Made by a program: the position numbers and the translations under genes
Assembly (NCBI RefSeq): GCF_001640805.2
Contig: NC_066855.1
Location: 15,780,236-15,844,235 of the forward strand
Direction: 5' to 3'
Length of the DNA stretch: 64,000 nt
Source: Lates calcarifer
Taxonomy: Eukaryota > Chordata > Actinopteri > Centropomidae
The notes under the pieces: generated by a model
Databases searched by the model: none
Seen by the model: the letters and a program-made list of their open reading frames with translations, nothing else
What the model was told of the DNA's origin: nothing
Shown: positions 26,551-64,000 of the stretch, in pieces
How the letters are laid out: the number at the start of each line of letters is the position of its first letter
Numbering within the stretch: position 1 is the stretch's first letter

Positions 26551-28931
26551 GTAGGTGGGAACTTAAGATGGCGGCCTTGAGAGGGAGGGGGGCAAGGAGG
26601 AAGTAACGGGGGGACTTGAGGGGGACTCAGACTGACGAAAGGACACATTCAGACTGCATTTCACTTGGTGGTATTTTGTGAACGGACTGGGTTGAAATTT
26701 GTTAACACTACACTGAACCAAGACAGGGCACCGAGATAGAAATTCACAGCAACAATATAAACTGCGTTTAGCGAAATAAATTTGGACGAAACCATCATTT
26801 CCTTGCCATCGCTTCTAAAGAACTAGTCTTGGTGGGACTGTGTGGGTCCCCCTAAATCCCCCGTGTAATCATTGCAAAATTTATATGGAACTTTCTAACA
26901 TTGCTTTTTGATTTTTTTGTATTTTTGGAGAGAAATTAGTAGTTATTAGGGTTTGAAACGGAATATTTTTTAACTAATTTATTTTCGTTAAGGGAGATTT
27001 GACCCCACGCAATGACGTCACGAGTGATTGTCCCCCTCTGTAGTGCATGCAGAAGCGGGTTTTAATGCGACTTTTCGGGTGTTTTTTGTCTCACTGTGAA
27101 GTAACTTATCAAATGTGTCGGCACGAATAAACGGGCTCCTTTACAAGCTGGAGCATTACATAACTGCGGGTGGGATGTGGCGCCTGCGCATCAAATGAAC
27201 GCACCCTACTACTAACTCTTCTAGCTTGCTAGTTAGCAGCAGCAGTGCCACCCAAGCAGTGTTATTGTGGGAGCTAACGTTAGCTAGCTAACCACACTAG
27301 CCAAACCGGTGTTGTGTCGAAATCCCTCCCTCATCGATTAGTGTTTCCCCGTTAACACAACCAGAGCCCCGGTCTGTTCCTGTGTCTAGCTCGTCGCTTT
27401 TTGCGATGCTTAACCTCGGTAACAGCTTTACCCTAATCCCGAAACTGTTATCTGTCCGGCGCCTAACCATAACCTAATCTAAACCATAACCCCAACTGCA
27501 CAGGGGCAACGGTTCAGGGGACACTATTCGAAGGGGAAACAGACTTCGACGTAACACCGGCAGCGTTAGGCGTTAACGTTAACCACTTAACCGTTGTGTG
27601 ACTATTAAAAAAAGAAATTTTGCACTGCCTCTCTGATAACAAAGTCGGTTCATATTTCATCTTTTCCTGTTATCCACACAGCGACTGTACTCATAACTAA
27701 ATAGAGATATATTTTCTCACTGTTGATAATTATCTATAAGTCCACGCAGGCTAGGAGCAGCTACGACGAATAAAATGCACATTTACGAGAACATAAAATG
27801 AATGACTGGAGGCCCGCGCGTTTGGTCACCGGCTTTTAGCCTGAGAGCGCATGTTGCAGGGTCCCTAACACCTTCCTGTGGGCGACTGCAGCAAATGCAA
27901 CTTGGAGCTGGCTACCGTTAAATGCAGCTTCACTGAGTATTTTTTTTTTTTAATCATTGCTGCAAGATAACCCACTCACACACAGCCACATATACCAGCT
28001 ACAGTCTCTGCACAAGTTGACTAGCCTGCCTAGCTCCTGAGTGTTGCTGCTGCTGTTCTGTGACGTGACATGCCACTCATCCCACACATTGCAATATTTT
28101 TGTTTACTAATTGCAAATCTTATTAAATTTATTCTAGCATCAGCTTATCCACTGCAAAAGTCTTTATCCTCACACATTTGCAGCATGGGAGGACGTATTC
28201 ACATCCTTTACTTAAGTAAAATATATAAATATATTCAGGAAAATGAACTTGAGTCATTAAAAGTACTCGATGCAGAAAATGGCCCATGAATGTGTTGATA
28301 TATATTACCTGCAATAAAGCAGGATTTTATTGTTGCAGTTGGTTAAGGTGGACGTAATAACTATTTTGTGAAGAGCTGCAACAAATGATCATTCTCATTA
28401 CGGATGAATCTCGTGATTATTTTCTCGATGAATCAATTTTTGATTTGTAAAAAGTCTGAAAATGGTGCAAAATGCTCATCCATAAGAAAAGGTGACATCT
28501 CAACTTTTGTCAAATGTATTAAAATGATGCAAATACTTAAAAGGAAACGCAATCACTTGAAATGTTTGGTATTTTTGCATGAGTAATTGCATTTAACAAA
28601 ATTTTGCCATTTAAGTTTAAGTGTAATTTTAGCTGCACTTGTGCGGTTGGGTAGTTAAATTACAGCAAAACATAATATTTTATAAGATCTTCATAACTTT
28701 AGTTTGTACAAATCTTAATTTGTAAAGAAACACAACTAAAGCTGACAGATAAATGTAGTGGTGTAAAAAGTACAATAGAGAGTAGCATGAAAAGTACTTG
28801 TACTTTGAGTAAATTTATGTAGTTACATTCGACGACTTCTTAGTTGTGTACTGTGGCAAGCACAATAATGCACGTGCTCATTTCATTTCAGTAATAAAGT
28901 TACCATCCGTTTCTGTTTTTCGCTTCCTCAG
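26551..28931 (+). other. srcap: srcap intron 1 (GC-rich at its start)
   Basis: It contains the YY1-type site at 26565-26576, a second perfect GCTAACGTTAGC palindrome at 27273-27284 and a fragment of repeat family A starting at 28374 (GAGCTGCAACAAATGATCAT). No coding exon is recognised. Confidence 0.45.
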
Positions 28932-29008
28932 AATATGTGGAGGGGACCATAATTTCAGCATCCTGGAAGTAGAAAGCACAGAAGAGCTGTGTCTCACACC
29001 ACAGACAG
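28932..29008 (+). other. srcap: predicted srcap 5' exon 2 (probably untranslated)
   Basis: Acceptor CTTCCTCAG before 28932 and donor CAGACAG then GTGAGA at 29009. The exon is open in the frame that continues into the big exon at 29409, and the phases fit (aca g + gt gives TG...AVCSRGS), but there is no in-frame ATG in exon 1 or 2 after an in-frame TGA in exon 1. It also contains an out-of-frame ATG followed by a stop after five codons. So it is most likely 5' UTR, as a chance open frame or a remnant of coding use. Confidence 0.5.
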
Positions 29009-29232
29009 GTGAGAAGCTGTTTCTTTGCTAGTGTATGTGGTCAGTTCTGAGTGAAACATCACGTCCGCTGTTTGGTGATGACTTCCTTGTGGACTTTTTT
29101 GTCTTAAGCTTAACATTAAGATTATTTTGACCTGAAAGTAGAGCCTGCTGTGTCTTTTTGCCTTTTGTAAGACGGTGAGTCAGATGGCTAGTTGGCAGTG
29201 AAGAGAATAATGTCCTGTATATAAATAAAAAA

Positions 29233-29234
29233 CA

Positions 29235-29268
<34 letters not shown>
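29233..29268 (+). repeat. (CA)n microsatellite in a srcap 5' intron
   Basis: A CA run of about 18 units, 140 bases upstream of the large N-terminal exon. Confidence 0.97.
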
Positions 29269-29269
<1 letters not shown>

Positions 29270-29647
29270 CAACAATAAAGTGACCTACCTTACTTCCAAA
29301 GGATTTTTTTTATTTTGGCCAAGTTTCTTTTTTGTGTTTGATTTTAGCCTTTCAAAAAGTTACCTACTTTGTCCAGACAATTTGTTAACAACCTGTATCA
29401 CCCCCCAGGTGCAGTGTGTAGCCGGGGCAGCACAGAGGAAGGAAGTTCTGGGGAGGAGGCGGTGCGGCAGCGTGCCTCTCCGGCTGTGGATTTGCTGGGT
29501 GGCAACCCCCAGGCTGCACAGAATGTGGCTGGGGAGTCACCTCGGCATGCCCCGCAGCCGGTCGCAGCTGCCCCCTGCCCAGTCCCTCCGTTCGCCAATC
29601 CGTCCACTGTGCCATTGCCGGAGAGCAACGACTCAGCATCCCGCAGC

Positions 29648-61232
<31,585 letters not shown>

Positions 61233-62770
61233 TCAGAGTGCCAAAGGGAAAAAAAATGGAAGCAAGGGTGTTGTTGCAGAGCACGATATGAGAGCATGTC
61301 ATGACCTCCAGGGTTGCTGCTTTGTCTGCACTCTTAATGAATGCAAGGGATCTGAGTGCTGCACAAGCCAGGGACCTCCCTGCCTCTTGGGCCCTCTCCC
61401 TTTCCAATTGGAGCTGGTCCCCTCACCAGCTCAGCTATTGTCAGCTGGGGGGAAGGCTCAGGGACACTGGACTGGGAGTAAAAATGTGGCGCCATCATTG
61501 TGCGTCCGTAAACTAGACAAGCAAGATGGTACAGTGGATAAACTCACCACTGGGACTAGAGGGGGGGATAAAGGTGCAGGAGGTGATAAAGGCAAGTTGT
61601 TAGTTCACATTATGTACTGTAATCATTAAAGACTGGAACACTCAGATCTTATGTGTTAAGATGGGATTATACAGCACCCTCTATTAGGGTTATAAATGAA
61701 AAGTCATTTGTGTGACATTAAAAACTTTTGAGTGACCAGTTGTATTGTAAGTTGGAGGTTTTAGAAAGTTTGGTTTTGAGAATTTCGTCAGCTGTCCTGA
61801 CTATATTGTTTCTTTGTAGTCAGTTGATAAGTTATGCATATTTTATTATTTCTTCCAGGGTATTAGGAAGAGAACAGATCTGTCAATGTGATCTTTGCTG
61901 CACTATGCTGGAGCTTGTCTTTGCTTGGGCCCCTGTTTTTTTTCCACGTTTTTTTCAACATTTCTGTTCATTTGGATTCATTTTTAAATCCAGCCTTGCA
62001 TTTTCTCGTTTGCACATCTGATAATAACGTGGCCCTCAGCTTCTGAGTACATTGTGGTCTAGTAATTTGTTTTTACATCAACCTCAGTGAATTCATTGGT
62101 TCCCGGTACTTCACAATGTATCTCTACCCTTAGAAAACACATTAATTGAAGTCGCAAATTGTCTCAGACAGAATCCGAATCCTCCCACAGGCGGTTCTTG
62201 TTGAAGTCCACTTTGTCATGTATTTATACTGAAAGGACGAGTAAATGTTATTGAAATTAAAGAGTGCCTCAGATTGCCTTGTGAAGCACCTGAAGCAGGG
62301 GTGTTGAGCTTCTCTCCTTATGTAAAAAAAAACAACAAAAAAAACAACAAACAAATAAAAAAGCCAAACAAAACAACAAAAAAAATCAACTCCTGCAAAA
62401 CATCAAGAAAAGCACCCTGTGCATCAGTGCTACCAAATTAATGTTTTATTTTTCACCTGAATTTTTTTTTTGTCACGTCACTTCATTGCTCTTCGTTCAT
62501 GTATAAAAAGAAAAAAAAATACTTGGACAAAATATGTGAATAAAATTACTGGTACAGTTCCAGATGACTGTAAATTGTCGATTTACTTTTTGGACTCGTT
62601 GAAGCGATATATTTGGAGGGGGGTTGGTTGGGGTGGGGGTGGGGGTAGTTTATGGTGATGGTCTTATTTTTTTGATTTGTCTCTCTCTTCATTTGTTGCA
62701 TTCCTTTGATCCCTTGTAATTCCACATTATTTTACTTGAAAAATTAAGACAATTACAGTTGAATAAAAAG
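61233..62770 (+). other. srcap: srcap 3' UTR
   Basis: Non-coding sequence after the stop TGA. Candidate polyadenylation signals are AATAAA at 62539-62544 and 62762-62767, with an earlier ATTAAA near 61626. Which is used is unknown. Short open frames here are treated as chance. Confidence 0.55.
62617..62645 (+). other. srcap: predicted G-quadruplex in the srcap 3' region
   Basis: At least four G-runs (six, four, five and five G) separated by short T-containing loops, on the sense strand, between two polyadenylation signals. Confidence 0.6.
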
Positions 62771-62887
62771 ACCAAAAATTTGTTGCCATTTTTCATTGTG
62801 TTGGAGATTTTTGTTCAACTGTGGGTGAGTAGCAGCTGTTAGGTACTTAAAGGGTAATGTGATTATTTTTTTAATCTGGGTCTTATC

Positions 62888-63172
62888 CCTAGTAAGATCT
62901 TTACATTTAAACACAAATGTTGCTTTATATCGCTGCCAGACTCCATTTACAAAAATAATAATTTTACTGAACTTACTGTAATAGATCTGAATGCTTCTTC
63001 CTCCACTGAAAATCACACAATAACATGTTCTGCTCAGTAAAATCACTGTTTTTGTCAATGGAGTCTGGTAGTGATGTTTCTGATTAAACAAAAAAGATCT
63101 TACTCTTTAATAAAAAGCTCTCTCTCTCTGTCAGGAATCAGGAATCCTATCCATAGTGTTGTCAGACAGGTG
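62888..63172. repeat. foldback element, family B, copy 2
   Basis: The left arm (AAGATCTTTACATTTAAACA ... CAGACTCCATTTACAAAAAT) and the right arm (ACTGTTTTTGTCAATGGAGT ... GATTAAACAAAAAAGATCTT) are imperfect inverted repeats of about 70-90 bases around a short loop. The right flank GGAATCCTATCCATAGTGTT is shared with copy 1 at 35400-35735. Confidence 0.75.
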
Positions 63173-64000
63173 TGCGAAAACTCCAAAAAAAACCAACATA
63201 TTTTCAATTGTGAATTAAACAAAAAAGTCACAGATGACATCAGACAAGACAATGAATAATAGAACATGGCAATATTTTATTTTAAAAACAAATCTATATT
63301 AAAATAAATGAGTGTGATGCAAAATTCAACAGCCATAATATCACACAGTAGCAAAGTCTCCATCTATATTTTCCTGTTGGCTGTTAACTGTGACTTGACC
63401 AAGGACTGGATATTGTTTAACATAAATAGTTTTGGTTTATTGTATTTTTCTTTACAGATTTGTCATACTGTGGAGCAGAGATGCTGTTTGTCTCGTAATT
63501 AAACATGTTAATACTCCAGGATTTTCCAGCTTAATCCCTAAATTTACAACCTGGAGGACAAATGGAGACTTTGCACAATGTGACAAACAGGTGAAGAAAA
63601 ATAACAGGCTAAAGTCTGATCAGAGTATACATATGGTAAAGCCAAAGTGAAGTTGCTGTGTGAATTCAAACGTGTAGAAACAAAAATAAAAACTCACTTC
63701 CATCCCTTCTTGACGTTAGTGCACGACATCATACTCTCAGCCTCACATAGAGAAGGCACGGTTTCTTTAAAAAAGGTTTCATTATGTGTTGTTGCAAAAC
63801 TTCTCTCATAGCAGCTTACACAATATTGTTCAAATCATAACTATGAACTGAAACAGAAGTTGGGCCTTGGGCCTGGGAATGCAGTGCTGAGAGTGACACC
63901 TTTGTAAAGAAAAAAAGAAGGGTTCTGTTATTTCACAAAAAAATCTGTATTTACACTCGTCACATGTAGGCAGTTTGAAACAGCTTTCAAGTTTTAAAAA
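63173..64000. other. downstream flank, no feature recognised
   Basis: AT-rich sequence. Open frames at 63308-63502 and 63432-63650 have no resemblance to known proteins. It may be the 3' UTR of a convergent gene outside the window, but nothing here proves that. Confidence 0.35.

Noticed and set aside
27440..27500. TAACC-like words resembling degenerate telomere repeat
   Set aside because: The spacing is irregular and no true hexamer array is present.

Overview
The window is vertebrate nuclear DNA, most probably from a ray-finned (percomorph-like) fish. Genes are split by many GT-AG introns, the introns carry long CA/GT, TA and GATA microsatellites and short foldback repeats, and the proteins are clear orthologues of human CHMP2A, MRM1, FBRS and SRCAP. 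FBRS and SRCAP are neighbours in human as well (16p11.2), which supports naming the AUTS2-family gene here fbrs rather than auts2 or fbrsl1. All exon models were built by hand from splice signals, codon phase and remembered human proteins; there was no transcript or alignment evidence.

Layout. (1) 1-3990, minus strand: chmp2a, an ESCRT-III subunit, five coding exons, complete, 220 aa. (2) 4000-4850: a short divergent intergenic region with a compound TA/CA/TA/GATA microsatellite. (3) 4850-6008, plus strand: mrm1, a mitochondrial SpoU-type rRNA 2'-O-methyltransferase in one uninterrupted exon, but broken by a perfect 7-bp tandem duplication. (4) 6009-9030: intergenic sequence and the probable fbrs 5' region. 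(5) 9031-23284, plus strand: fbrs (fibrosin, AUTS2 family), 17 coding exons, about 1,287 aa once one apparent extra base in exon 1 is allowed for. (6) 23285-29647: fbrs 3' UTR, repeats, the srcap promoter (with a BANP-type TCTCGCGAGA site and a YY1-type site) and its 5' exons. (7) 29648-61232, plus strand: srcap, the INO80-family chromatin remodelling ATPase, 32 coding exons, about 4,363 aa once one apparent extra base in the HSA exon is allowed for. (8) 61233-64000: srcap 3' UTR and downstream repeats.

Two of the four genes act in chromatin: SRCAP exchanges H2A.Z into nucleosomes, and fibrosin/AUTS2 proteins are linked to Polycomb PRC1 complexes. CHMP2A and MRM1 are unrelated housekeeping genes (membrane scission, mitochondrial ribosome maturation).

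Most notable: a 951-codon exon encoding an acidic, disordered N-terminal extension of Srcap that I cannot match to the human protein; a 416-codon ORF in another frame overlapping it, whose ATG lies upstream of the Srcap ATG; three reading-frame lesions, each equal to +1, in three otherwise intact conserved genes (mrm1, fbrs, srcap); a GC-AG intron in srcap; and two related foldback elements 27 kb apart.
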